Below are positions 7,323 to 16,074 of a DNA stretch of 64,000 nucleotides, piece by piece. The stretch lies in the NCBI RefSeq assembly GCF_018390575.1, contig NZ_JAHBCJ010000007.1, positions 162,799 to 226,798 of the forward strand, written 5' to 3'. This DNA comes from Bhargavaea massiliensis. Its GTDB lineage: Bacteria; Bacillota; Bacilli; Bacillales_A; Planococcaceae. Both the position numbers and the translations under genes were made by a program. The stretch's first letter is position 1. Each line of letters starts with the position of its first letter. The notes beneath the pieces were generated by a model that did not search any database, was not told the DNA's origin, and saw only the letters and a list, made by a program, of their open reading frames with translations.

Positions 7323-8512
7323 TGCGCAGCAACCCCGTAAACCATCCTGCTTTTCTCGGCAATCGAAAGGCCGATGGATATCTGCCGGATCACGCACTCC
7401 GTTGTGTCTTCAATCCATTTCGGGGCTTTCAGGATCGATTTCTCCAGTGTTGTCGGCTTTTGGATGATGCTCATATACGCATCGATGCCGGCATCATAGT
7501 TCAGGTTTGCCCCTTTTCCGATCGTCCCGGCGATGGCGACGACCGGGATATTGTACTGTTTGGCGATGCGGGCGACTTCAGCCGGAATCTTGCCATCGGG
7601 CGTCTGGAAGTCGAGGCTTCCTTCAGCTGTGATGACGAGGTCCGCACCTGCAATGACCCGCTCCATATTGATGTACTGGCGGATGATGTCGAAGCGGGAA
7701 TGCAGACGGGCGCCGGTAAAAGCGGCAAGGCCCGCGCCAAGCCCGCCCGATGCGCCGCTGCCCGGCTGGAAGCGCACATCTTTGCCTAGTACATTCATGA
7801 TCATCCCAGCATAGTGCTCAAGTGCCGCAGCCAACTGTCCGACCTGCTCGGGCGTCGCGCCTTTTTGCGGGCCGAACACACGGGCGACACCGCGTTCGCC
7901 GCATAGAATGTTCCGGTGGTTGCAGGCCACATCGATTTGGACCTGCTCCAGGCGAGGGTCGATGCCGGAAACGTCGATCCGCTCTGCCTTGGAGAGGTCG
8001 CCGCCCCCTGCGATGGACACAGACAGGCCATGCTGATCAAGAAAGCGGACACCCAGTGCCTGGGCCATCCCGGCGCCGCCGTCCGACGTACCGGAATCCC
8101 CGCATCCGATCAAAATGCGCTCCGCACCCGCGTCCATTGCCGAGCGGATCAGTTCACCGACGCCATAGGTCGTGGTCAGGAGCGGATTCCTCCTGTCACG
8201 CGGAACGAGGGAAAGCCCGGCAACCGCGGCCATTTCAATCACGGCGGTTTTGATTCCATGCTCCGTAAACAGCCCGAAATAGCTTGGCACGGGTTCCCCG
8301 ACCGGCCCGGTGACAGTTCGGTAGAGCAGCTTTCCGTTTTTCAATTTTGTGATCGCCTTTGCGAAACCTTCTCCGCCATCGACCATCGGCAGCATTTCCA
8401 CCTGGATCCTGCTCCCGGCCCGTCTCGCACCTCTTGCCATTGCTTCTGCCACTTCTTCTGCTTGCATGCACTCTTTGAATCCTGAAGGCACCATTACAAT
8501 TTTCATATCCAT
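7319..8512 (-). CDS. Glycerate kinase (GlxK/GarK family)
   Basis: A 397-residue protein, near the family's usual 380. The start is ATG after GGAGGAATTCAA. Family signatures are KIVMVPSGFKECMQAEEVAE at the N terminus, PMVDGGEGFAKAI, LIGCGDSGTSDGGAGMAQAL, and GASGGLGAGLAAF near residue 260. These enzymes phosphorylate D-glycerate with ATP, usually to 2-phosphoglycerate. It is the first gene of a two-gene operon with an overlapping SLC13 permease. The product would feed lower glycolysis, and the serine-biosynthesis genes that draw on 3-phosphoglycerate lie just beyond the next gene. No regulator is seen nearby. Confidence 0.93.
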   Translation of the reverse strand: MDMKIVMVPSGFKECMQAEEVAEAMARGARRAGSRIQVEMLPMVDGGEGFAKAITKLKNGKLLYRTVTGPVGEPVPSYFGLFTEHGIKTAVIEMAAVAGLSLVPRDRRNPLLTTTYGVGELIRSAMDAGAERILIGCGDSGTSDGGAGMAQALGVRFLDQHGLSVSIAGGGDLSKAERIDVSGIDPRLEQVQIDVACNHRNILCGERGVARVFGPQKGATPEQVGQLAAALEHYAGMIMNVLGKDVRFQPGSGASGGLGAGLAAFTGARLHSRFDIIRQYINMERVIAGADLVITAEGSLDFQTPDGKIPAEVARIAKQYNIPVVAIAGTIGKGANLNYDAGIDAYMSIIQKPTTLEKSILKAPKWIEDTTECVIRQISIGLSIAEKSRMVYGVAAQ

Positions 8513-8810
8513 TTGAATTCCTCCCGTTTCTCTTTCATGTCATCGCCACTTTAACCGCTGAAGGGAAGAATCCACTGAGAGAATCATGAGGAAATGATGA
8601 GAAGGATAAAAATGGGGCTAACGGACCGGAAGGAAGGAGGTGCAAATTGAAATTTATCTGAAGCAGGCGGACCAAAGAGGTACATGTGATGAATCCAATC
8701 AGTACAATTATCAGGAGCTGATAGGAGGGAGAGCAGAACATTCCAACTTTTACGCCGGCTTAACCTGAAATCCGGTATAATGGGTAGCAGTAGAAAGGGG
8801 GGCGTTCCCG

Positions 8811-9602
8811 ATGATCCGGACGATTATTTTCGACCTGGACGATACGATTCTGTGGGACAAGAAAAGCATCCAGACGGCATTTGACCGCACATGCGAGTTT
8901 GCAGCGGAAAAAGCAAAGGTGGATCCGAAAAACCTGGAGGAAAAAGTGCGTGAATCGGCACGGGAACTTTATTCCTCGTATGATACATACGAATTCACCC
9001 AAATGATCGGCATTAATCCGTTCGAGGGTCTTTGGGGATCGTTCGAAGATCCGGGCGATGATTTCCGCCGCATGCGCGACATCATCCGCACTTACCAGAA
9101 AGACACGTGGACAAAAGGGCTGAAGAAAGTCGGCGTGGAAGATTACGAGCTGGCGAATGAACTGGTCGCCAAGTTTATCTCGGAACGCCGGAAAGCTCCG
9201 TTCGTCTATGAGGAATCGTTCGAGGTATTGGAAACCTTGAAAAACGACCACCGGCTCGTGCTTCTTACAAATGGTGCGCCGAGCCTGCAAAATGAGAAAC
9301 TGACCATCACGCCTGAGATTTCACAGTACTTTGACCTGATCGTCATCTCGGGAGACTTTGGACGCGGCAAGCCGGATGCTTCGATTTTTCATCATGTCCT
9401 TGAACGAACGGACACGCGTGCCGAAGAAGCGCTCATGGTCGGCGACAACCTGATGACCGATATTCTCGGCGCAAACCGGGCCGGCATCCGCTCCGTCTGG
9501 CTGAACCGCGAAGGCAACGAACCGCACGCGGAAGTAAAACCGGCCTACGAAATCAGCCACCTCGGCCAACTCGCCGACGTGATCAGTGACGCAAACCGAT
9601 AA
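8811..9602 (+). CDS. HAD-superfamily hydrolase (YsaA-like; candidate phosphoserine phosphatase)
   Basis: A 263-residue HAD phosphatase. Motif I is FDLDDTILWD (nucleophile Asp8, acid/base Asp10); motif II is VLLTNGAP; the motif III lysine lies in GRGKPDASIF; motif IV is GDNLMTDILGA. A large helical cap (about 18-150) separates motifs I and II, as in B. subtilis YsaA. The gene converges on serA and the serine-type aminotransferase, which have no classical SerB nearby, so it may dephosphorylate phosphoserine. That assignment is inference from context; other small phosphate esters are possible. GGGGGGCG lies close before the ATG, and TATAAT (8776-8781) is a likely -10 box. Confidence 0.88.
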   Translation: MIRTIIFDLDDTILWDKKSIQTAFDRTCEFAAEKAKVDPKNLEEKVRESARELYSSYDTYEFTQMIGINPFEGLWGSFEDPGDDFRRMRDIIRTYQKDTWTKGLKKVGVEDYELANELVAKFISERRKAPFVYEESFEVLETLKNDHRLVLLTNGAPSLQNEKLTITPEISQYFDLIVISGDFGRGKPDASIFHHVLERTDTRAEEALMVGDNLMTDILGANRAGIRSVWLNREGNEPHAEVKPAYEISHLGQLADVISDANR

Positions 9603-9613
9603 AGAAAGCCAGA

Positions 9614-9645
9614 AAAGGCTCCCGCTTGCTGCGGGAGCCTTTTTT
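9614..9645. terminator. Bidirectional terminator between HAD gene and serA
   Basis: AAAGGCTCCCGC-TTGCT-GCGGGAGCCTTTTTT: a perfect stem with A/T tracts on both sides, serving both convergent genes. Confidence 0.95.
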
Positions 9646-9652
9646 CCTTCTA

Positions 9653-11275
9653 TTAAAGATCAATCGTCCGGACTGCGTGGATGTCTTCGATTTCGAGGAG
9701 TCGGCCGACTTCTTCGGGTTTGACTTCATTGTCGACGGTGATCATCATGATTGCATCTCCGCCTGCAGTTGAACGGCCTACCTGCATGGTCGCGATGTTG
9801 ATGTTTTCTTCTGCAAGAAGGGTGCCGACACGGCCGATCGCACCCGGCTGGTCTTTGTGCTTGATAAGAAGCAGATGGCCGGCCGGAACGACGTCAACGA
9901 CATAATCATCCACTTTGACGATCCGTTCGCCGAGCACGTTGAGCAGTGTGCCCGACACGCTGTGCGTCTCGTCACCGGCTTTCACCTCTACGGTGATCAG
10001 GTGCTGGAAGCCCTTTGTCTGTGCAGATTTATGCTCGGTGACCCCGATGCCGATCGAATCGGCGAGGTACTTTGCGTTCACGTCGTTTACATGTGTGCCG
10101 AGGTTGCGCTTCAGGATTCCTTTCAGCGCATTGCGCGTGAGCGGGCGGACGTCGAATTCGGCCAGGTCGCCGGCATATCGGATGTTCACTTCGGTCAGCG
10201 GCTTGTCGGCCAGGTGAGAGATGAAGGCGCCGAGATCTTCGGCCAGGTCGAAGAACGGCCCGATTTTTGCCAGCACCTCGTGCGACACGGACGGCATGTT
10301 GACCGGATTGCGTACCGGATTGCCGCCGAAGAAGCGGACGACATCCCGGCCTACATCAATCGCAACGCTTTCCTGGGCCTCGATTGTGCTCGCGCCGAGG
10401 TGAGGCGTGGCGATGACCTGAGGCAGGTCGAGCAGGCGGTGGCCTGTGAATGGTTCGGTCTCGAATACATCGAGCGCCGCTCCCGCGACTTTGCCCGATT
10501 CGATTGCATCATAAAGCGCAACCTCGTCGATAATGCCGCCCCGGGCGCAGTTGATGATGCGCACGCCGTCTTTCATTTTGGCAAACCGGTCCGCATTGAT
10601 GAGGTGGCGGGTTTCCTTCATGAGCGGCGTGTGGACGGTGATGAAGTCGGCTGCGGCCACGACTTCATCCAGCGTGCCGACTGCAATGCCCATTTCCTTG
10701 GCGCGCTCTTCTGTCAGGAACGGGTCATAGGCGATGACCGACATGCGCTGTCCCTTGGCACGGCGGGCGACTTCCGCGCCGATCCTGCCGAGGCCGACGA
10801 CGCCGAGCGTCTTTTCCTTGAGTTCGACCCCGACGAACCTTTTCCGGTCCCATTTGCCTTCCTTCAGAGATAGGAAGGCTTGGGGAATGTTCCGGGCGAG
10901 GGCGGTCATCATGGCGATCGTATGCTCCGCGGCAGAATTTGTGTTGCCGTCGGGCGCATTCACAACGATGATGCCTCGCTCGGTCGCCGCTTCCAGGTCG
11001 ATGTTGTCGACGCCGACACCGGCGCGTCCGATGATTTTCAGGTTGCCGGCCGCTTCGATCACTTCGCGGGTCACCTGGGTCTGGCTGCGGACAAGAAGAG
11101 CATCAACTTCTTTCACGGCAAGGAGGAGTTCAGCAGGTGTCATGCCGGTCCGGATCTTGAGTTCGACGCCTTCCGCTTCACGGAGCGGCTGAAGCCCTTC
11201 TTCGCTGAGCGGGTCGCTGATGAGGATGACGGCGTTTTTCACTGCGTTTTCCTTTTCGATTGTTGTAGTCATCAT
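9653..11275 (-). CDS. serA: D-3-phosphoglycerate dehydrogenase
   Basis: A 540-residue long-type SerA. The substrate domain includes VDALLVRSQTQVTREVI and GRAGVGVDNIDLEAATERGI. The NAD-binding domain has VVGLGRIGAEVARRAKG, and RGGIIDEVALYDA and TPHLGASTIEAQ carry the catalytic elements. An intervening domain (about 320-450) and a C-terminal ACT domain (LLLIKHKDQPGAIGRVGTLL) follow. It oxidises 3-phosphoglycerate to 3-phosphohydroxypyruvate, the first step of serine synthesis; the ACT domain commonly binds serine for feedback. The ATG overlaps the stop of the aminotransferase gene, so the two form a tightly coupled operon behind a T-box leader. Confidence 0.97.
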   Translation of the reverse strand: MMTTTIEKENAVKNAVILISDPLSEEGLQPLREAEGVELKIRTGMTPAELLLAVKEVDALLVRSQTQVTREVIEAAGNLKIIGRAGVGVDNIDLEAATERGIIVVNAPDGNTNSAAEHTIAMMTALARNIPQAFLSLKEGKWDRKRFVGVELKEKTLGVVGLGRIGAEVARRAKGQRMSVIAYDPFLTEERAKEMGIAVGTLDEVVAAADFITVHTPLMKETRHLINADRFAKMKDGVRIINCARGGIIDEVALYDAIESGKVAGAALDVFETEPFTGHRLLDLPQVIATPHLGASTIEAQESVAIDVGRDVVRFFGGNPVRNPVNMPSVSHEVLAKIGPFFDLAEDLGAFISHLADKPLTEVNIRYAGDLAEFDVRPLTRNALKGILKRNLGTHVNDVNAKYLADSIGIGVTEHKSAQTKGFQHLITVEVKAGDETHSVSGTLLNVLGERIVKVDDYVVDVVPAGHLLLIKHKDQPGAIGRVGTLLAEENINIATMQVGRSTAGGDAIMMITVDNEVKPEEVGRLLEIEDIHAVRTIDL

Positions 11276-12432
11276 TGTGGATCCCCTTTCCCTAAATAAA
11301 TCTGCTGAGCTGCGGCGACGCCTGTGCCAAGCTGAATGTTCTGCCCCGCTTTTTGAATGCCGATTTCGATCAGTGCAAGTGTCTGGAGCACATCACCCGG
11401 AGATGCATAGCCCATATGCCCGATCCGGAAGATGGCATCCTTCAGGTGTTCCTGGCCGCCTGCGATGACAAGGTTAAATTCTTCCTTGAGCACTTTTCGC
11501 AGCTTGGCGGCATCGAAGCCATCCGGCCGGACCGCCGTGACGGTCGGGGAGGCGTCTTCGTCATTGGCGAGAAGCGGGATGCCGAGTGCCTTGAACGCGG
11601 CGCGGGTCATGTCTTTCATGAGTTCGTGCCGGGCGATGACTTCCCCGAATCCTTCTTCCTCGATCAGCTGGAGTGCCTGCTCGAGACCGTAGAGGAGGGA
11701 AGTGGCAGGAGTGAACGGCGTCGAGTCTTTTTTCAGGTTATCCCGGTATTTCGTGAAGTCGAGATAGAAACCGCGGCGCGGGTTCGCCTCGATCACTTTC
11801 CAGGCGCGGTCGCTGCAGGCGGCGAACATGAGGCCGCCCGGGAGCATCATCGCTTTCTGGGAGCCGGTGACAAGAATGTCGATTCCCCATTCATCCATCT
11901 TCGATTCAACACCGCCGATGCACGAAACGCCATCGACGATAAACAGTGCGTCCGATTCATCATGGACCGTTTTCGCCAGTTCGGCCACCGGGTTCAGAAC
12001 TCCGGTTGACGTCTCGCAGAAAGTGGCGAAGACTGCTTTGGTTTCCGGGTTCTTCTTTAAAGCTTCGCGGATTTCGCCGGGCGAGACCGAATGTCCCCAT
12101 TCCGTTTCAATCTCATGGACGGTCACGCCGTAAGCATCGAGAATCTTCACGAAGCGCCTGCCGAAGGCGCCGGTGACGGCAACAATGACCTCATCGCCTT
12201 CGCCGACCGTGTTGACGACCGCCGCTTCAAGTCCGGACGTTCCGCTTCCCGCGAAAATCATCACGTCCTGTTCTGTGCCGAACACGTTCTTGAGTCCCGG
12301 GCGGATACGCCGGATCAGTTCGGCCGTCTCGCTGGCACGGTGCCCGACCATCGGCTGCGCCATCGCGCGCTGCACGCTCGGCGGTACCGGAGTCGGTCCT
12401 GGAATTCGAAGAAATTGTTGGTCTTTCAGCAT
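11272..12432 (-). CDS. Class V aminotransferase (SerC-like; alanine/serine-glyoxylate aminotransferase family)
   Basis: A 386-residue PLP enzyme with ATG at 12432 after GAGGAGGAAACAG. It opens with FLRIPGPTPVPPSVQRAM and carries DGVSCIGGVESKMDEWGIDI and TGSQKAMMLPGG, where the lysine of SQK binds PLP. This belongs to the alanine-glyoxylate/serine-pyruvate aminotransferase group (PucG, AGXT) rather than the classical SerC family. Because it is the first gene of an operon with serA, under a serine-type T-box, it most likely supplies the phosphohydroxypyruvate-to-phosphoserine step, as suggested for similar pairs in Staphylococcus. Synthesis of serine or glycine directly from hydroxypyruvate or glyoxylate is the alternative. 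Confidence 0.92.
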   Translation of the reverse strand: MLKDQQFLRIPGPTPVPPSVQRAMAQPMVGHRASETAELIRRIRPGLKNVFGTEQDVMIFAGSGTSGLEAAVVNTVGEGDEVIVAVTGAFGRRFVKILDAYGVTVHEIETEWGHSVSPGEIREALKKNPETKAVFATFCETSTGVLNPVAELAKTVHDESDALFIVDGVSCIGGVESKMDEWGIDILVTGSQKAMMLPGGLMFAACSDRAWKVIEANPRRGFYLDFTKYRDNLKKDSTPFTPATSLLYGLEQALQLIEEEGFGEVIARHELMKDMTRAAFKALGIPLLANDEDASPTVTAVRPDGFDAAKLRKVLKEEFNLVIAGGQEHLKDAIFRIGHMGYASPGDVLQTLALIEIGIQKAGQNIQLGTGVAAAQQIYLGKGDPQ

Positions 12433-12466
12433 GTCTGTTTCCTCCTCGGTCTGATGAAAATTGAAT

Positions 12467-12734
12467 GAAAAAAGCCATTCGTCCCCCTGCAGTCTGCAAG
12501 GGGCGAACGGCATTTAGCCACGCGGTGCCACCCTCATTCACCGCCGGAATCCGGCGGTCTTCATTGACATGGATAACGGCCATGACCGGACAGGCTTACT
12601 TGGTTCAGCCCGCCAATATCAGGAGCGGAACGTCCGGGGTGGATCGCCGGTTCGCACCATCCACCGGCTCTCTTGGGATCCCCGATCCCGGACGCATGTC
12701 TCCTTCAAAATTGTTGAACGATTGCTTAAGTTGT
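12467..12734 (-). promoter_or_regulatory. T-box leader riboswitch, specifier UCC (Ser)
   Basis: Reading the minus strand, the leader has a stem I with GGAG/CTCC at its base and GTCCGGG/CCCGGAC above. The conserved AGAGAGCCGGTGG and GGTGCGAACCGG elements follow, then the T-box core GGTGGCACCGCGTGG (12518-12532). A terminator (GCCGTTCGCCCCTTGCAG paired with CTGCAGGGGGACGAATGGC, then TTTTTT) lies at 12467-12512. The internal loop on the 3' side of stem I contains TCC at 12627-12629, followed by a purine, as specifier codons are. Uncharged tRNA-Ser would favour the antiterminator and expression of the aminotransferase-serA operon. The specifier choice rests on hand folding. Confidence 0.9.
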
Positions 12735-12738
12735 GACT

Positions 12739-12766
12739 ATCATAACACGCTGAAATCGGATGTCAA
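12739..12766 (-). promoter_or_regulatory. Sigma-A promoter of the T-box serine operon
   Basis: On the minus strand TTGACA (12761-12766), a 16-base spacer and TATGAT (12739-12744) lie just upstream of the T-box leader. Confidence 0.8.
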
Positions 12767-12997
12767 CCCATCATTCGTGTTTTGGAGGGTTGAATTTCTT
12801 GTGACTCACTTTTGTAAGGGTTTTCACCTTGAAAACATATCTTTATCGTCATTTCATTCTTTAATGTTCGGTTTTAGCGATTCAAACATCGGGGCAGGAC
12901 GTTCGATAGAAATCTTGATCGGCTGCCGCCCGCCAGCACTGGGCAGTTGGCATGCTTTACTCGATTGACTCTTTTTCGCACTGATCAGAATCCGTTG

Positions 12998-13022
12998 GCT
13001 TGAATTTCCGTGAAGCGGGAAT
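12998..13022 (+). promoter_or_regulatory. Possible sigma-B promoter
   Basis: GCTTGA (12998-13003), 13 bases, then GGGAAT (13017-13022); compare the sigma-B consensus GTTTAA-N13-15-GGGWAW. The -10 is good and the -35 has two mismatches. It lies 46 bases before the next gene. Confidence 0.4.
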
Positions 13023-13068
13023 ACCAAGAAAGATCAGAGGATTTTACAGGCGAAAGGAGTTTATCACG

Positions 13069-13686
13069 TTGGAAAATGTCATTGTAGGTTATTTCAGCGA
13101 AGAGCAGGCCGCGCTTGATGCACTGGCTAAACTGGAAAGTATGCAGAATGCGGGAGGTGAGACGCAGATTGCGCAGGTCGGCATTTTCAAGAAAGATCAT
13201 GGAATGATCAGCCTGCGCCGTTCATTCGATTCGGGAGCGGAGGCGGATGAATCCATTATTGGCGGAATTATCGGAGGCATCACTGGTGTCGTTGCCGGGC
13301 CTGTCGGAACGCTGCTCAGCGTTGGTGTCGGAGGCTCTGTCGGCACGGAGGAAAACGCGCCTCACATGATGCCTGACGCCAATCTTTTCTGGTCGATGAC
13401 ACTGCGGATGAAGGACGAGCATATCGCCATCATCGCGGTTGTGCAGGAATTGGACCAGACACCGGTTGACCAGCTGTTCGGCGGCTACAACGTTGTTACC
13501 GAGCGGTTCGGCGCCGCGGAAGTCCAGGAAGAGATCGAGCATGCCCGAAACCTTCAGGACCGGCTGGAAAAAACCGTCCGCGATGAACTTGCGGCAAAAC
13601 GGACGGCCCAGCGAGACAAAAGAGTACAGGATCTGAAAGTTACCGTAAAATCGGATTTTGCCAACCTGATGGCTGAACGGCAATAA
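13069..13686 (+). CDS. Putative general stress protein with glycine-zipper segment (DUF1269-like)
   Basis: The best start is TTG at 13069 (AAAGGAG eight bases before it), giving 205 residues. An N-terminal ferredoxin-like part (VIVGYFSEEQAALDALAKLE) leads to a glycine-rich hydrophobic hairpin (about 60-88: IIGGIIGGITGVVAGPVGTL), then a second alpha/beta part and a long charged C-terminal helix (about 150-200). This layout matches DUF1269/DUF1269-like proteins, which are membrane-associated, sometimes stress-induced and have no biochemical assignment. A weak sigma-B-like promoter precedes it. The gene stands alone and ends in a clear terminator. Confidence 0.7.
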   Translation: MENVIVGYFSEEQAALDALAKLESMQNAGGETQIAQVGIFKKDHGMISLRRSFDSGAEADESIIGGIIGGITGVVAGPVGTLLSVGVGGSVGTEENAPHMMPDANLFWSMTLRMKDEHIAIIAVVQELDQTPVDQLFGGYNVVTERFGAAEVQEEIEHARNLQDRLEKTVRDELAAKRTAQRDKRVQDLKVTVKSDFANLMAERQ

Positions 13687-13703
13687 CCACGATATCTATA
13701 AAC

Positions 13704-13741
13704 AATCCGGCACGCTCCACGCAGGAGACGTGCCGGATTTT
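13704..13741 (+). terminator. Intrinsic terminator
   Basis: AATCCGGCACG and CGTGCCGGATT pair around a 14-base loop, followed by a short T-run; it lies between convergent units. Confidence 0.85.
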
Positions 13742-13743
13742 GC

Positions 13744-14006
13744 TTACTTCCAATCATTCTTTTTCCAGATGGAGGCATTCAGCGCAAGCGCGTACAAAAC
13801 CCACCCCATATAAGGGATGATCAGCATTCCGGCGGTCTTGTCTACCTTGTAGACGCGTTCCGCTGTCAAGGCGATGGCGCCAAGCAAGATCGTCTGCCAT
13901 TCCGGTTGGCCAGCCAGCACACTGCGGCGCCGCCGAAAACCGGCCCGGCGAGGCCGGAAGCCCATTTTTTGCCGTCAATCTTTCCGTTGACGTGAAACCG
14001 TTCCAT
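13744..14006 (-). pseudogene. Decayed TspO/MBR family gene
   Basis: An ATG at 14006, preceded by AGAAGGGATCCG, opens MERFHVNGKIDGKKWASGLA followed by GPVFGGAAVCWLANRN. The frame is then lost. In another frame the end reads LLGAIALTAERVYKVDKTAG then MLIIPYMGWVLYALALN and ASIWKKN, which matches the C-terminal helix of TspO/MBR proteins (the LIPY..W..FA..LN pattern). The central helices are absent. An internal deletion plus a frameshift therefore explain the locus. TspO proteins are small membrane proteins binding tetrapyrroles. The N-terminal match is weaker than the C-terminal one. Confidence 0.6.
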
Positions 14007-14151
14007 CGGATCCCTTCTTTCTAAGTTTATACGTCTCTGCCCCTGTCCGCATTAGGGCTTGTCGCCTGCTCTGAAACGAAACGAAGATAATGGTAGACTG
14101 AAGAAACAAGGGCAATGTGAAACACTAAGCGGAGAAGGGGGAAATGTTCTG

Positions 14152-15000
14152 ATGAAGACGCTCAACGAAAAGCTTTACGAAAATCTGCTGGAGAATGCGG
14201 ATAAAATGACCGACGAGTGGCTGTCGAATCGCATACTTAAACTTGGCTCCGTCTATTCGGCGGCAGCCGGCGATGATGCGGTCAAGATGCTCCGTAAACA
14301 AAATCGGCTGACGATCCGTTCCATCGCAACCCGGTTATCAGGCCAGACAGGCCAGTTTGAGGCGATGAAAAGAAAATGGGCGGAGTTGGTGGCGGAAAGC
14401 CGCATCAGGAGCAATACGCCGATCCATGAAGTGTTCGACGCAGTCATGCGGTTCCGCACGGTCTACTGGTCATTTATCGAACGGTTTATTCGCGCGAATA
14501 ATGAAGAGGTCCAGCGTACGGATGTCCTGAGGTGGGGCAGCGAGATGAATCAGGCTTTTGACGAGCTGTTCCATGAGTTCTCCAGAAGCTATCATGAAAT
14601 GACAGAAGAACGGCTGATTGCCCAGCAGACGCTGATCCGGGAGCTTGGTACGCCTGTCATCAAGATTGACTGGGAGAGGGGCATTCTTCCGCTGATCGGT
14701 GACATTGACACCGATCGGGCACGTATCCTCAAGATGACCGTTCCTGAACGTTGTGCGCAATTGGATATCATCCATCTGTTCATCGACCTGTCGGGCGTGT
14801 CCATTATCGATACGATGGTTGCCCAGCAGATGTTCGAGTTTACCCAAATCTTGAGCCTGCTCGGTATCCGTTCCACTATCACAGGAATCCGTCCCGAAAT
14901 TGCACAGACATCCATCCATCTTGGGCTCGATTTCAACTCAATTGCCACCTACAGCTCTCTCCAGCAGGCGTTGGAAAATACCCCTGATTCAAAAAGGTAG
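14152..15000 (+). CDS. RsbR-family stressosome protein (globin-like sensor plus STAS)
   Basis: ATG at 14152 follows GGGGG by ten bases, giving 282 residues. Residues 1-155 are helical and match the non-haem globin-type N-RsbR sensor domain. A linker (EERLIAQQTLIRELGTPVIK) leads to a C-terminal STAS domain (about 165-275) with PLIGDIDTDRARILK and HLFIDLSGVSIIDTMVAQQM. The threonine in IDTMVA corresponds to a conserved site phosphorylated by RsbT in B. subtilis RsbR paralogues. Such proteins form the stressosome core with RsbS and release RsbT to start sigma-B activation. No rsbS/rsbT genes are in the window; the LOV-STAS protein at 4.9 kb is a likely partner. It is a stand-alone paralogue. Confidence 0.92.
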   Translation: MKTLNEKLYENLLENADKMTDEWLSNRILKLGSVYSAAAGDDAVKMLRKQNRLTIRSIATRLSGQTGQFEAMKRKWAELVAESRIRSNTPIHEVFDAVMRFRTVYWSFIERFIRANNEEVQRTDVLRWGSEMNQAFDELFHEFSRSYHEMTEERLIAQQTLIRELGTPVIKIDWERGILPLIGDIDTDRARILKMTVPERCAQLDIIHLFIDLSGVSIIDTMVAQQMFEFTQILSLLGIRSTITGIRPEIAQTSIHLGLDFNSIATYSSLQQALENTPDSKR

Positions 15001-15137
15001 ATCGAGGAAATCCGCCGTCCGGCACTTCCCGGAGTCGTCCGATACAGTAAATCCTCACCTCAAGTATGACCCGGGCGGTTTTTGGGTAAAGGACAATTAA
15101 CAACAGCCGCAACATGATCGGACGGGGAGGAAGCATC

Positions 15138-16013
15138 ATGAAGACCAGAGGCAGAAGACGCAGTTCAAATATCGAGGACCGCAGAGGGCAGGGCGGAGCG
15201 GGCGGTTTAGGCGGCCCGGTTGCAATAGGAGGCGGAGGTCTCGGGATTGTCGGAATTATCTTGTTTCTGCTGTTCGGAGGCGGTCTGGACGGCCTGTTCG
15301 GGGTGGGCGGTTCTGACGAGTCCGGAGCGGGCATCCAGGACGGCGGCAGCGGTTATGTGGAAACTGCAGAGGAAGAGGAACTTGCTGACTTTGTGGCCGT
15401 CGTTCTCGCAGACACCGAGGAAATCTGGGGCGAGGTCTTCGAGGAAAACGGAATGGCCTACCAGGAGCCGACACTGGTCCTGTATACCGGAAGCGTCCAA
15501 TCGGCCTGCGGATTTAACAGCGCTGCGGTCGGCCCGTTTTACTGTCCGGGAGACCACAAGCTCTATATCGATTTGAGTTTTTACAACGAATTGAAAAACC
15601 GCTTTAATGCGCCGGGAGACTTTGCCATGGCGTATGTCGTAGCCCATGAGGTCGGCCACCATGTCCAGACGCTTCTCGGCGTCAATGAGGAAGTGAACCG
15701 GATCCGCCAGCGGGTGAGTGAAGAAGAGTACAACCGCTATTCGGTGGCAATGGAACTTCAGGCCGATTACCTGGCCGGTGTCTGGGCAAAGCATGCCCAG
15801 GAAAAAGGATATCTGGAGGAAGGCGATTTCGAGGAAGCGATGAATGCGGCCAGCGCCATCGGGGACGACACCATCCAGCGCCGCGCCCGCGGATACGTGG
15901 TACCGGAAAGCTTTACCCACGGATCCTCGGCACAGCGGATGGAATGGTTTAACCGCGGCTTTAAATACGGTGACCTCGATCACGGCGACACCTTCAGCGA
16001 ACTTTTGAAATAA
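15138..16013 (+). CDS. Neutral zinc metallopeptidase, YpfJ family
   Basis: ATG at 15138 follows GGGGAGGAAGCATC, giving 291 residues. A basic N terminus (MKTRGRRRSSNIEDRRGQGG) and a glycine-rich stretch lead into one membrane segment (about 39-58). The rest is extracellular or periplasm-like, with SACGFNSAAVGPFYCPGDHK and the zinc motif AYVVAHEVGHHVQTLLG (HEVGHH), followed by ELQADYLAGVWAKH, which supplies the third ligand. This is the YpfJ/KPN_02809 family. Substrates are unknown, and the short MKTRGRRRSSN-type N terminus is usual for the family. Confidence 0.93.
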   Translation: MKTRGRRRSSNIEDRRGQGGAGGLGGPVAIGGGGLGIVGIILFLLFGGGLDGLFGVGGSDESGAGIQDGGSGYVETAEEEELADFVAVVLADTEEIWGEVFEENGMAYQEPTLVLYTGSVQSACGFNSAAVGPFYCPGDHKLYIDLSFYNELKNRFNAPGDFAMAYVVAHEVGHHVQTLLGVNEEVNRIRQRVSEEEYNRYSVAMELQADYLAGVWAKHAQEKGYLEEGDFEEAMNAASAIGDDTIQRRARGYVVPESFTHGSSAQRMEWFNRGFKYGDLDHGDTFSELLK

Positions 16014-16074
16014 CAGGAAAAGACGTCCGGCCCAAATGAGGCCACTGAAAAGCTATTTGAATATCCTATGGGCT

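Noticed and set aside
8513..8810. A 42-codon open frame on the plus strand (GTG near 8639) and a hydrophobic minus-strand frame (8535-8741) in the gap between glycerate kinase and the HAD gene
   Set aside because: The plus frame has a cramped ribosome site, competing starts and no promoter or terminator of its own; the minus frame has no ribosome site. Neither resembles a known family. No gene is reported in this gap.
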